Positions 10,583 through 22,271 of a stretch of DNA of 64,000 bases are shown here, piece by piece. Numbering within the stretch: position 1 is the stretch's first letter; each line of letters opens with the position of its first letter. Location of the stretch: positions 89,820,433 through 89,884,432 of the forward strand of contig NC_081842.1 in NCBI RefSeq assembly GCF_963259705.1. Direction: 5' to 3'. Source of the stretch: Myotis daubentonii (taxonomy: Eukaryota > Chordata > Mammalia > Chiroptera > Vespertilionidae). The notes beneath the pieces were generated by a model, which worked only from the letters and a program-made list of their open reading frames with translations, was not told where the DNA came from and ran no database searches. Position numbers and translations under genes: made by a program.

Positions 10583-11950
10583 CCTTAAATCAGCCAGTGC
10601 CTGCCCAGTACTTTCCCTCTCTTCATAGTAAATGTTATTTGTTTGCTAAATTTGTACCTCATGCATAGGTACAAATATCACACAGGGACCTAGGGTGCCT
10701 GATGAAGAAACTTATGTGTTGGCTCTTTTACAGGGCAATATCTGAAGATCATATTACTTTATACCATACAGCTTTTAGACCACGCTACTTTTAATATATA
10801 CTATGTCACATTGTCCCACTCCAAACTATTGGGGTGAGAAAGATACAGAAAAAGTGCCCCTCCCTTTTATCTTCTTCCTAGTTTGCATGCTCGGATCACT
10901 TAGTCCATTGAAGGAAGAAAATATATGATTTACTAGTAGTTACTAACAAACCTTGCTACATGGTTAAAACTATATGGAACTTGGTGATACTTTTTGTAGT
11001 GTTGTATATGTTTATGATAGTTAATATTAATTGTATCTTCTTTAGAATTGAAAACTCACATGAATTTACTTATGATTAGGAATTAAGAGATGTCTTACTC
11101 AATAAGTACCCCCCAGTCCCCTATCTCATAGAATAAGCCCTCTGTATAGAAGTCTGGGTAAAGGGGAAACTCCTGCTGAAATTCAAAATACTTCAGACAA
11201 GCTTTCTCATTCACAAAATACTGCGCTTAATTGGTTCTTAACTAAATTAATTAAACTGGTATGACTCACTCTCCAGCACAACTCAACTTGAGAAACACAA
11301 AGGACTGTGGCTAGGCTAACAAAAGCTAAGAGCCCGAATCACTCCTGATTTTCCTATTAACAAGGGAGGTCAGTCCAACGAGAAAAGGTTAATTTGTTTT
11401 TTAATGGGCTTTTGAAAGACGTGATCAGGTCTAGTGTGATAATTTATGGTTAATCATATGTTTAGAGGCAAGAGGGATTAATCTTTGAGTATTAGAGCCA
11501 TTTTTTGTAACATAAAACAAAGTTTTCTTCATAGGAATTTTAAAAATCAGGTCAGACTTTTTTTTTTTTGAGCAAAGGTGGCAAATTGATGACAAGAAAA
11601 TGGAAATTCTGTGTGAGCAGCGGCACAGGGAGAACAGAATGACAGCTGGGCTCCCTGAGCAGGACCCACTCCCAGCCCGTCTCCTTTTTCACTTTGCCAT
11701 ATCTCACGAGTTAAACATTATTTCCACTACAAGGGCTGTGGGCTGGACCCTCACAAGTCAAGGAGAATACTGTCTCTTTCAGTTCTTTCGATCGATCATT
11801 CCCCTCAAAAATATAACTTCTGGAGCAGAACTTAGCTAAATTCAACCACAGTTATTTTACCACATCAGAATCTTGCAAAGAGCACCCACAAAGAGAGAGA
11901 CCACGGTGGAATAGCAGCATACAACAACAGAAGTTGACAACCTATGGACA
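10583..11950. other. Unassigned sequence
   Basis: No recognised repeat or gene. A T run lies at about 11551-11561. A short open frame at 11600-11839 shows no recognisable domain. Confidence 0.4.
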
Positions 11951-12401
11951 TGTCTTTTATGGGTTGTCTTGTAGTCCCTCCCCACCCCACCCCCACCAAA
12001 GGATGCATCCAAATCCTATCTCCCAGTACCTCAGGATGTGGCCTTATTCTGAAGAGGACTTTACAGAGGTGAACTTAAAATGAGGTCCATAGGAAAGCTC
12101 TAATCCAATATGTTTTTAAAAAGGGACACATGAATACAGAGAGAGGCATGTTCACAGGAGAGATGGAATGGAGACAGGGAGAGCGCAGTCATGTGACTGG
12201 AGTGAGGCGTCTATAAACTAAGAGACTGGAAGGATTTCTGACAAACCTCAGAAGCTAGAAGAGGCACAGAAGGGTTCTCCTCTAGTGCCATTAGAGGGAG
12301 AGTGGCCCTGCCCACACTTTAATGCTAGGCTTCCAGCTTCCAGACTGTGAGGCAACAGTTTCTGTGGTTTTAAGCCACTCGGGTTTATGTGCTCTGTTAC
12401 C
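11951..12401 (+). mobile_element. MaLR (MLT1-type) LTR
   Basis: Landmarks in order: TTTTATGGGTTGTCTTG, CCAGTACCTCAGGATGTGGC, CTTATTCTGAAGAGGACTTT, ACAGAGGTGAACTTAAAATG, AGGTCCATAGG...TCTAATCCAATATG, AGCTTCCAGACTGTGAGGC, and TTAAGCCACTCGGGTTTATG near the 3' end. This is the sense orientation of an MLT1-type LTR. No internal sequence is attached. Confidence 0.8.
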
Positions 12402-12506
12402 GCTTGTCCAGAAGACGAATACCGGACACCAGGCGCAGTTTTCTTTCAGGGCCTAGTGAGGTGCTGACAGGTCGGAAAAGACTGACAGGTCGGCATAAAC
12501 AGTGTT

Positions 12507-12713
12507 GCCCTGGCTGGGGTGGCTCAGTTGGGTGGGCATCATCCCGTGCACTGAAGGATCTCTGATCGGTTGATGCCCAGTCAGGGCACATGCCCAGATT
12601 GCAGGTTCAATGCCCCCAGTAAGGGGTGTGCAGGAGGCAGCCAATCCATGTTTCGCTCTCTCCCTCTCATTTCCTCTCTCTCTCAAAACCTTTTAAAAAC
12701 AACAACAAAAACA
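12507..12713 (+). mobile_element. Ves SINE
   Basis: It starts GCCCTGGCTGGGGTGGCTCA and contains B-box-like GGTTCAATGCC, GGTGTGCAGGAGGCAGCCAA and CTCTCTCCCTCTCATTTCC, ending in an A-rich tail. The head differs from the 6514 copy (TCAGTTGGGTGGGCATC in place of GTGGATAGAGTGTC), so it is another subfamily. No clear target duplication was found. Confidence 0.88.
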
Positions 12714-14180
12714 TGGTTTTATTATGTGAGATCCATTTTAAAACTTAATCTCACGTGGTTACAGCAGCAGCACAATTGTAGAGATGGCGGAACATCCCAT
12801 TTGGTGCAGGCTACCACCTTGATCAGATTTGACGAAAGTTAACACCGTTGTCGGGGTTTCTGTTATGAGTAGATGAAATATATGAAAGCTCAGCTATAAT
12901 GCTGTGCCTTTTTCCTTGTAAATGATAGTGCTTGACAGGGTTGGTACATGCTCAGAGATAATAAAAAAATCTGATCATAAAAGCTCCAATTCAAAATCTT
13001 CCAAATAAAAGTTGTATTTCAGAGAAATAATATTAGGATAACTTATTTATAGGACTTTATAGATGTGAAAGGATATTTAAACGTATCTGGTCCATCCCCT
13101 TACTCAACACTGCAGAGCTTTCGTGCCGTGGAAATATAACTAACCTGGCCACCGTGCTCTGGCCCTTCCTTAGCACTGCTGGGCTCAGACTGCACCTGCG
13201 CTCAGCTCCACGGGATCTGAGGTCACCTGCCTTCTAGCCTCAGCCTCTCACGTCTGGGCCGAGCTTTGTGCCCTGACCTGGTTTAGATAAACTTTGTTTT
13301 ATTTTCTACTCATGTAATTGTGTATGTGACTTCAACCAAACCAAATGATGCAAATAATAAGTAGCAGCCAAAGTCTTTTCCTTTAGCATCCTGATCATCC
13401 TTTTCTTATCATCTCCTGATCATCCCAATCACATTCCAGCTTCAAGTTACCTCCACAACCTTAAAATGAAAAACAAATTATTTAACCTCAGTGTCAAATT
13501 AATCCCTGATTTGCTGCAAACCTACTGATTTTCTCTTTATTCATTTTAATTCTAAAAGAAATTTACTAAAGATCAGTTTTCTTAGTTGCAAACTCATCTT
13601 TACATCCTCTGTCGCTTTTTCTGAAAACTCACTTTTCTTCTTTGGGTTTATATGCTCTCTAATTAAACAATAATTTTGTCCATCATGGTAATACAGTAAA
13701 GGGCACAAATTTCATCCTGGGGGGCCCCTTGCTAACTTTAACCACTTCCACAGCCAGAGACTGCACGCTCGCCAATTGCTTTTGTACACAGGACCAGCTA
13801 AGTGTCTACTATAACCTACATAATTCCTAGTTCCTAACCTGGAAGAAAAATTATAAGGGACATTTTTGACAGAAAATTGATTGCTCATTTCAAGCAAGCG
13901 AGAAGCTCTGGAGAGAAGTGCTTGAAACAGAGAGGAGGGAGACACTAACTAACATATTTGAATGCTCTATCTCTGGATATCAACAGGGTGACAAATAAAA
14001 TGCCAGAACCTTTTTATATCTACCTTTTCAGAGCAGGTAAATCATTATATTTAGGCATATTTTAAAATGTTTGAATATATTTAGAATACATTATTACAAA
14101 AATATTCAAATATGTAGATATATGAATTAAAAGTTTCCAAAGCACTTTAACATAGTAGGTTTATCCATTCCTTCCACCAA
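12714..14180. other. Unassigned sequence
   Basis: Mixed-composition DNA with no recognisable exon or repeat boundary. A weak MIR-like stretch near 13070-13110 was not strong enough to call. Confidence 0.4.
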
Positions 14181-14181
14181 A

Positions 14182-14285
14182 TCTGGAAACTGTTAGATGG
14201 AAAAATTATGGCTCTTAGAGAGTAATACATTCCCAAAGTCACACACAGCCAGAAATGGGTTGAATCAAGATTCAAGCATGGGACA
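14182..14285 (-). repeat. MIR SINE fragment
   Basis: Plus-strand order: CTGTTAGATGGAAAAATTAT, GGCTCTTAGAGAGTAATACA, CCAAAGTCACACACAGCCAG and TTGAATCAAGATTCAAGC, a diverged reverse MIR. Edges are approximate. Confidence 0.6.
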
Positions 14286-14289
14286 TATA

Positions 14290-16051
14290 TTGAATCACTA
14301 AACATGCATGCGTCACCTATTCTACACTGGATACATGCTTGAAGTAAGATCAAGAATTGTCTTGTTATATCACTATGGCTTTAAAGCATATGATCTAAAT
14401 AGAATAGAAAGATAATAATTCTAAAGTCATTGTTGAATTGTTAGTTCTTTCAAAACAATCTCATAAATTTTTTGGTTTAGACATGAGAATTGTTTGAAAC
14501 TCACAATATATAACCCTATAGCATTAAATAATTTTTGAATACTGCTGAAACATTAGTTTATTTGAGATGTGAAATTGTAGTAAATTCTCTAAATTAACTT
14601 TAAGTTATGTCTAGGTATCACTAAACATAAACAAAATTATTCTTAAAATGACTTTAACTTGGGAAGCATATTTGTATTTTTCTAGTAGAAGGCACAGTCA
14701 CAGTCATCCCTGGATTTTATAACCAAAGTAAAGCATCATGTTTTGTTTTATTTAAACAATGTCAATAATGGACACGCAAGATGTCATATCAGTAATTTTC
14801 TTATCATCTGTGTTTGATTTCTAGGATCCAAGTAGAAGGCATGGCTACAGAATCTCTTAAAGTAAAATAAAGTACTTTGCTTGTTAAAATCTAACTGAAT
14901 ATAGTTAGTTGGCTTTGTAAGTTGCCTTAACCTGGGACTTGAGAAAAAAATATCAACTCTAGGTAACTCAGAATTCTGTTAAAACCAAGACAACCTGATA
15001 TTCACTGTCCTGCTTTTCTATCTTTACACTAACTCTCAGTTCCACAGACATCCAAGAGCATTTAGTGATTTGTCAGCTTTAACAGTCCATATTTATTTTT
15101 ATTATCAACCCTTTCATTCCGATTTTCAGTTCACTCACAAAGCTGTAAATTCCACAGTATTCTGGCTCCGTAGATTCACAGTTTGTGATAGCTTTCAGTA
15201 TCATGCTACAGTCTAGGCGTGTGTCTTTGAATTTGCAGTCTCCCTGGACCTCCAGACAGTAACGTGATCGGCAAAGCCAGACGACTGCTCTGGGGAGTCA
15301 CACCTTCACGAACTGACCAGCTTTGCTGGTTCAGATGTTCACTTTTGTTAGTATATCTGGGTATGATTAATCTCTGATTCTCAGTGATCATACTTAAAAG
15401 AGATTGCTTTATAAGCCAGAATGCTAATAATTTACAACTGGGTAGGAGAACTTGGCATCTGCTCAGCATAGCACCTTCCAAGGAAATAGGTTTATTCAGA
15501 TAAATAAATAAAGATCAGGAGGCTGCCTGGTGAATACCATGTTAGAGAAAAGGAGGACACTATTTTAAAAGAATTTGTGTATCCTAACTGAAAACAACTT
15601 GCTTGCACTGCAGAGAAAGTTTAAAGAAAAGAGATCAATCATTAGAAACACAACCCTCCCTGAAGAAAGCCAAGGCAACTAGCAAAGCTCCAACTCATAT
15701 ACTTCAATACCCCACCCTTGAATTGCATTTAACATTGTATTCCTCCTTTGTCCTTCAAAACATATGTAAATGTTTTGTCATTTATATTTTTAAAGTTATA
15801 GCAGGAAACCTCATTAATTTTATAAAGAAATTTTGTCCAAATTGTAGCATGAATTTCTTTAGAAGTTTCTCAAGCATCTTTTTCTAATCATTGTTTCATT
15901 TATTTATTCAATCTTTTATATTTGTTCATTCAAAAATAGCATAATGTGTCTTGTTAGCTTCAATCAGAGAGAATATATCTTTCTTCTCTCAATTACTTCC
16001 TTTAATAATTTTCTTGAATAATTATTAGACCTTTTTCATAATTCAAGTTTG
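14290..16051. other. Unassigned sequence
   Basis: No repeat family recognised. Similar phrases at 14685-14696 (AGTAGAAGGCAC) and 14831-14842 (AGTAGAAGGCAT) are too short to build on. Confidence 0.4.
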
Positions 16052-16063
16052 GGCTTTCATTCT

Positions 16064-16275
16064 ATTTTGAATAAATATTTTATATTGATATTTAGAGAAA
16101 GAGGGAGAGAGAAACATTGATGTGATGGTGAAACATCATTGATTGGCTGCCTCCTGCACACCCCCTATTGAGATGGAGCCCAAAACCCAGGCATGTGCCC
16201 TGATCAGTAATTGAACAGCAACCTTTTTCTGCATGAGGCAATGCCTAAACCAACTGAGCCACACCAGCCAGGGCT
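16064..16275 (-). mobile_element. Ves SINE with target duplication
   Basis: On plus it runs from an A/T-rich tail through TTGATATTTAGAGAAAGAGG, GATTGGCTGCCTCCTGCACA, AGGCATGTGCCCTGATCAG and GAGCCACACCAGCCAGGGC. Flanks GGCTTTCATTCT (16052-16063) and GGACTTTCATTCT (16276-16288) are a near-perfect duplication. Several promoter-box bases have decayed. Confidence 0.9.
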
Positions 16276-16288
16276 GGACTTTCATTCT

Positions 16289-17449
16289 CTACAATTGATT
16301 CTCACCTGGGTAAATTTCAATATACAAAGAATATTTAACTTTCTTTTATATCCCTTACCTAAAGTTTTATATCATAGTGAATGTTTCTGGACCTCTGAGC
16401 TCTCAGTTACCTGTCATTAACAGCAGGAAAAGCTAAATGCTTCAATAAACTCTCAGAGACTGCTCTAATTTGGAATATGAAATTCTCTATTAGCTCTATT
16501 CCTAGAGTTAAGACAAAAGGATCAATAATATCACGGGGTTAACCAGCTTTGAAGCTTGAGCTAAATATTCCAAAGCATGAAAGCATACATTACTATAAAA
16601 ATCACAGAAAAATTAAGTTTTCTTAAAGATATAGAATTCCTAGTTTTCTTAAGGATATAGAATTTCTAGATTTTTAGTTTGCATAATTGTGACTAGTTTT
16701 AAATATTTGTTTTATTTTCAATTAATTTTTAGGAAAAATGGAACATATAAACTTGACTCTATTTCCCAAAGTAATATTAATTCTTTATAGATATAGAAAG
16801 ATCCAAACAAGGGTAAATTTGGCCAGTTTTGCATCACTGTTTCAAACAAGATTGCCAAGAAGTCAAATGGGAATGCCCTCCCTTGTCCTTAACATGGTTG
16901 CAAGCAGATCATCTTTCCCTTCAGCAGTGTTAGAAGCTGATTGCTTTCTCTCCTCAGCCTGAAAGTTGAGTCATTGTACATCCCAAGCTAGGGGAAAGAA
17001 CCAAACACACTGCTGAAGAGAAAATTAAGATTGGTTTAAATATTAGATAAGCATCTTCAAGGTACAGGTTGACTGTCACTGCACACAATATGAGACCTAG
17101 ACTTGACAGTACATCAACTTAGAGATCTGACATGGTGGTAGGCTTCAACTATGAATCCCTAAGGGAATTCATAATGGTGTATGAGTGATATGGCAACAAA
17201 TAATCTGATATATTGAGATTATACTTTCTAAGAACTACCAAAACATAAAATAATTATATTAGATGTTAAGTGCAAGATATAGTGCTTTGTCTTTTTTAAT
17301 GAAACCTAGTACACAAGTGTATTCACTTATTAATGCAGATAAAAATTAAGTAATAATCAGTACTATACTTTCCCAGCTAGCCTCCAATAATAAGAACATT
17401 GATATATGATTCAATTTAGGAAACTTTTATTTGGATATTTATTTCTTAG
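16289..17449. other. Unassigned sequence
   Basis: AT-rich, with a short local duplication (TTTTCTTAAGGATATAGAAT-like at 16618-16639 and 16640-16668). No gene or repeat family recognised. Confidence 0.4.
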
Positions 17450-19041
17450 AAATTCATCTATTTTTATTTTATTTTAATTTTTATATTCAATATTATTTTG
17501 TATTAATTTCAGGTGTATAGCATAGTGGTTACACAATCATATACTTTATGAAGTGTTCCCTTGTTATCCCCCATAACCAATAGGCACCGTACATAATTAT
17601 TACAATATTATTGACTATATTTCTTATGCTGCACTTTACATCTCCATGGCTATTTTGTAACTACCAATCTGTACTTCTCAATGCCTTCACCTTTTTCGTT
17701 TAGTCCCACAACCCCCATTCCCTCTGGCCAATCATTCTGTTTTCTGTATCTATGAATCAGTTTATTTTCTTTGTTTGTTCATATTATTCTTTAGGTTTCA
17801 CATATAAGTGAAATCATATTGTATTTATCTTCCACTGACAGATTTCACTTAGCAGAAACCCTCTAGGTCCATCCATGCTATCACAAATGGTAAGATTTCA
17901 TTATTTTTAATGGCCGAGTAATATTTCATTGTATTTATATATCACAGCCTTTTATCCACTCTTCTATTGATGGGCACTGTGGTTGCCTCCACATCTTGGC
18001 TATTGTAAATAATGTTGCAATGAATGTAGTGTTTTGGATTTCTTTGGTTATATGACCAGAGGTCGAATCACTGGGTCATGAGGCTGTTCCATTTTTAAAT
18101 TTATTAGGAACTGTTATACTGTTTCCAACATTAGTTGTACCAATCTGCATTTTCACTAACTGTGCAGAAAGTTCCCTTTTCTCCACATTCTTGCTAATAC
18201 TTATTGCTTGTTGATTTATTGATAATAGGCATTCTGACTGGTGGGAGGTGCTATCTCCTTATGATTTTACTTTGCATTTCTCTGATGATTGGTGACCTTG
18301 ATCATCTTTTCATATCTATTGGCCATTTGTATGTCATCTTTGGAGAAGCGTCTATTCAGTCCTCTAACCATTTTTTAATTGGATTGTTTTTTGATGTTGA
18401 GTTGTGTGAGTTCTTTATAAAGAGCTTGGATATTAACCCCTTATCAGAGATATCATTGGCAATATGTTCTCCCATTCAGTGGGTTGCCTTTTCATATTGT
18501 TGATGGTTACCTCTGCTGTGCAAAACCTTTTTAGTTTGATGCAGTTCCATTTGTTTATATTTTTCTTTTGTTTCCCTTGCCAAAGGGGATACATCAGAAA
18601 AAAATATAAATAAGAGAAATGTTTGACATTTTAATACCTAATTTTTCATTTAGTATTTTTATGGTATTGTCTTACATTTAAGTCTTTAATGTATTTTGAG
18701 TTTATTCTTGTATGTAGTATAAGAAGGTAGTCTACCTTCATTATTTTTCAAGTATCTGTCCAATCTTCTCAATGCCATTTATTGAGTAGACAGTCTTTAA
18801 CCCATTGTGTGTTCTTGCCTGTTAGCTCAAGCATTAATTGACCATGTGGCATGGGTTTATTTCTGGGCTCTCTGTTTTGTTCCTTTGATCTATATGCCTG
18901 TCTTTATGCCACTATCATGCTGTTTTGAGAACCGTGCCATTGTGGAATAGTTTGGTATCAGGTAGCTTAATAAAACCAATTTTGTTTTTCTATCTGAACC
19001 TTGCTGAGGCTATTTGGGGTCTTTTGCAGTTCCATATAAAA

Positions 19042-19377
19042 TTATGAAATATCTATTCTAGTTCTGTGAAATATGCCATTCATATTTTGATAGGAATTGT
19101 GTTGAATCTTCAGATTGCTTTGGGTAATTAACATTTTAACACTATTAATTCTTTCTTTCCATGAGCATGGTAAATGCTTCCATTTATTTGTATCTACTTC
19201 AATTTTTTCCAGAGTCTTATAATTTTCTGAATATGGGTCTTTTACACCTATTTTTAAATTATTTCCTAGGTGGGGTGTTTTTGTTGATGAAATTATAAGT
19301 GAGGTTATTATTATTATTATTATTATTATTTTTAGTTTCCCTTTTTGATAGTTCGCTATTGGTGTATAAAAATACAA
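19042..19377 (-). pseudogene. L1 ORF2 remnant, downstream of reverse transcriptase
   Basis: The readable minus frame contains a segment around DTNKWKHLPCSWKERINSVK, matching the well-known L1 ORF2 motif [17 protein letters not shown] that follows the RT domain. The reading is intact for about 110 codons only, with stops and frame changes on both sides. It is part of the full-length L1 at 17450-24924 and encodes no functional protein. Confidence 0.8.
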
Positions 19378-20593
19378 CTGATTTCTGGATATTTATTTTG
19401 TGTCCTATTAACTTTGCTGAATTTATTCATCAATTGCAGCAGCATTCTGATGGATTTTTTAGGGTTCTCAACATGTAGTATCATGTCTTCTGCAGATAAT
19501 GACAATTTTACTTCTTCCTTTCAAATTTGGATCACTTTTATTTCTTCTTCTTGTGTAATTGCTATGGCTAGAGTTTCCAATACCATGTTGAATAAGAGTG
19601 GTAAAAGCGGACATCCTGTCTTGTTCCAGATATTAAGGGAAATGCTTTCTTATTGAGTATGATATTAGCTGTGGGTTTGTCATATATGGCCTTTATAATT
19701 TTGAGATATTTTCCTTCTATTCCCACTTTGCTGAGAGTTTTTATTATAAATGGATGCTGGGTTTTGACTAAGTTTTTTCCACATCAATTGATATGGTTGT
19801 ATTATTTTTATGCTTTGATTTGTTTATGTGGTGTATCACATTTACTGATTTGCAGATATTACACCAACCTTGCATCTAGGAATACATTCCACTCGATCAT
19901 GATATTTAATCTTTTTAATGTATTGCTGAATTCAGTTTGCTGATATTTTGTTGAGTATTTTTGCACTTATGGTCATCAGTGATGCTGGCCTGTAACTTAT
20001 GTTCTTTGTGCTGTCTTTATCTGATTTTAGACTTAGGAAAATGCTGGCTTCATAAAATGAGCTTGGGAGTCTTCCCTCCTCTTGAATGTTTTTGGAATGG
20101 TCTGAAAAGGATAGGTGTTAGTTCTTTGAATGTTTGGTAAAGCATTCAAGTTCTTCTTTGAATGGCTTCTGTGAAGCCATTTGGTGCAGGGCTATTGTTT
20201 GTTAGAAGTTTTTAAATTACTACTTCAATTTTATTAGTTGTAATAGGTCTGTTCAGATTTTCTGATTTGCTTGATTCAGTTTTGGGAAACTATAAATTTT
20301 TAACAATTTATCCATTTCTTCCAGACTGTCCAATATTTTTGCCTATAAGTATTCATAATATTTTCTTACAATCCTTTGTATTTCTGTAGTGTCAGTTGTT
20401 ACCTCTCTTTCATTTCTGATTTTATTTATTCGGGTCATCTTTTTTTTTGGGGGGGGGGGAGTGAGTCAGTAAGAGGTTTATCAATTTTATTCATCTTTTC
20501 AAAGAGGCAGCTCTTGGTTTTATTGATCTTTTGTATTGTTTTTTAGACTCTATTTTCATTTATTTCTGCTCAATCTTTATTATTTCATTTCTT

Positions 20594-20842
20594 CTATTCA
20601 CTTTGGATTTCTTTCTTCTCTTTTTTTCCAAGTTCCTTTAAGTGTAAGGTTAGATTTTTGTGTTTTTTTTGAGATTTTTTTTTCTTGATGTAGGCCTGTA
20701 ATGCTATGTATTTCCCTCTTAGGACTGCTTTTGTAGTATCCCATAGATTTTTAGTTGTTGCATTCTCATTTTTATTTGTTTCAAAGTATCTTTTGATTTC
20801 TACCTTTATCTCACGTTTAACCCACTCATTGTTTAGTAACAT
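20594..20842 (-). pseudogene. L1 ORF2 remnant, between endonuclease and reverse transcriptase
   Basis: The minus frame has [18 protein letters not shown], then [20 protein letters not shown] and a lysine-rich stretch, matching the L1 ORF2 region ahead of the RT domain (NLWDTAKAVLRGKFIA in mammalian L1). About 82 residues are readable before disruption. It belongs to the same dead L1. Confidence 0.85.
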
Positions 20843-21157
20843 GTTATTTAGTCTTCATATGTCCATGTGTTGTTCACTATTTTTCCTGTGTTGGATTTAT
20901 AGTTTCATATAATTATGGTCAGAAAAGATGCTTAATATAATTTCAGTCTGTTTAAATTTATTGTGTCTTGTTTCATGGCCTCATAGGGGTTCTATCCTAG
21001 AAAATGTGCACTTGAAAAAAGTGCATAGTGTTTCATTTAAAGCCTCTGTTTCCACGTTAATTTTCTCTCTGGGGGGATGTCAATGGCGTGTTAAAATCTC
21101 CTACTATGACTGTATTACTGTTGATCTCTTCCTTTATGTCCATCAAGATTTGCTTTA

Positions 21158-21332
21158 GCCCTGGCTCAGTTGGTTGGAGCATTGTCCCATGCACCAGAGG
21201 GTGTCAAGTTCAGTTCCCAGTCAGGGCATGTACCTAGATTGTGGGTTCAGTCAGAGACAATGGATTGATGTATTTTAAATCGCTCTCTCTCTCTCTTTTC
21301 CTTTCTCCTTCTCTAAAATCAATAAAAAAATG
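21158..21332 (+). mobile_element. Ves SINE nested in the full-length L1
   Basis: It starts GCCCTGGCTCAGTTGGTTGG, with TCAGGGCATGTACCTAGATT, a CTCTCTCT tract and AAAATCAATAAAAAAA. The duplication TTTGCTTTA is perfect (21149-21157 and 21333-21341). A central section is missing relative to other copies: the GGAGGCAGCCAAT segment is absent. It postdates the L1. Confidence 0.92.
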
Positions 21333-22073
21333 TTTGCTTTATATACTTAGGTGTTCCTTGGTTAAGTGCATAAATGTTTACAAGGGCTATATTTTCTTGG
21401 AGAATTGCTCCATTTATCATTAAGTAGTGTTCTTTTTGTGTCTTATTTAAGCATTTATTTTAAGGTCTATTTTGTCAGGTATAAGTACTGCTAACTGAGC
21501 TTTCTTTTTTTCATTTTCATGATATGTATATCTTTTCATCTCTTTACTTTTAGTCTGTTGTTTTCTTATCCATTCAACTACCCTATGTCTTTAGATTGCA
21601 GCATTTAAGCTAGTTACATTTAAAGTAATCATTATGTATGTATTTATTGCTTTTTTTTTTCCTTCATAACTATGATCCTCTCTCTTTTTTTCTTTTTTTT
21701 TCTTCATTTTCAAGACGACCCTTCAACATATCTTGTAATAATGGTTTAGTGATAATGAACTCCTGTAGCTTTTTCTTGCCTGGGGAACTCTTTATTTCTC
21801 CTTCAATTTTAAATAATAATTTTGTTGGATAAAGTAGTCTTGGTTATAAGTTTTTGGTTTTTATCACTTTGAATATTTCATTCCAATCTCTTAGGCCTGA
21901 ATAATTTCTGTTGAGAAAACATCTGATAGTCTTATGGGAGCTCCCTAGAAGGTAACAAACTGCCTTTCTCTTGCTGTTTGTAAAATTCTCTTTGCCTATA
22001 ACCTTTGCCATTGTAATTATGATTGTCTTGGTTGGACCTCTTTGGGTTCACTTTGTTTGAGACTCTGCATTTT

Positions 22074-22271
22074 CTAGACTTGTGTGTCTTTTTCCTCCAC
22101 CTGGTTAGAGAAGTTTTCAGTCAGTATTTCTTCAAATAAGTCCTCTATTCCTTTCTCTCTCTTTTCTACTTCTGGTAACCCTATGATGTGGATTTTATTA
22201 TGCCTCATGTTGTCCCAAAGGTGTCTTAAACTATCCTCACTTTCTAAAACTCTTTTTTTCCTGTTTGCCAC
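22074..22271 (-). pseudogene. L1 ORF1 remnant
   Basis: About 65 residues are readable, including RHNKIHIIGLPE followed by EKREKGIEDLFEEILTENF. This is the start of the RRM-like RNA-binding part of L1 ORF1p (NIRIIGVPE...EKGAENLF in related elements). The coiled-coil part and C-terminal domain are broken by stops. Its position right of the ORF2 remnants on the minus strand agrees with ORF1-ORF2 order. Confidence 0.85.

Noticed and set aside
15100..15130. Possible piggyBac-like end (ATCAACCCTTTCATTCCG)
   Set aside because: No TTAA target site and no inverted partner nearby.
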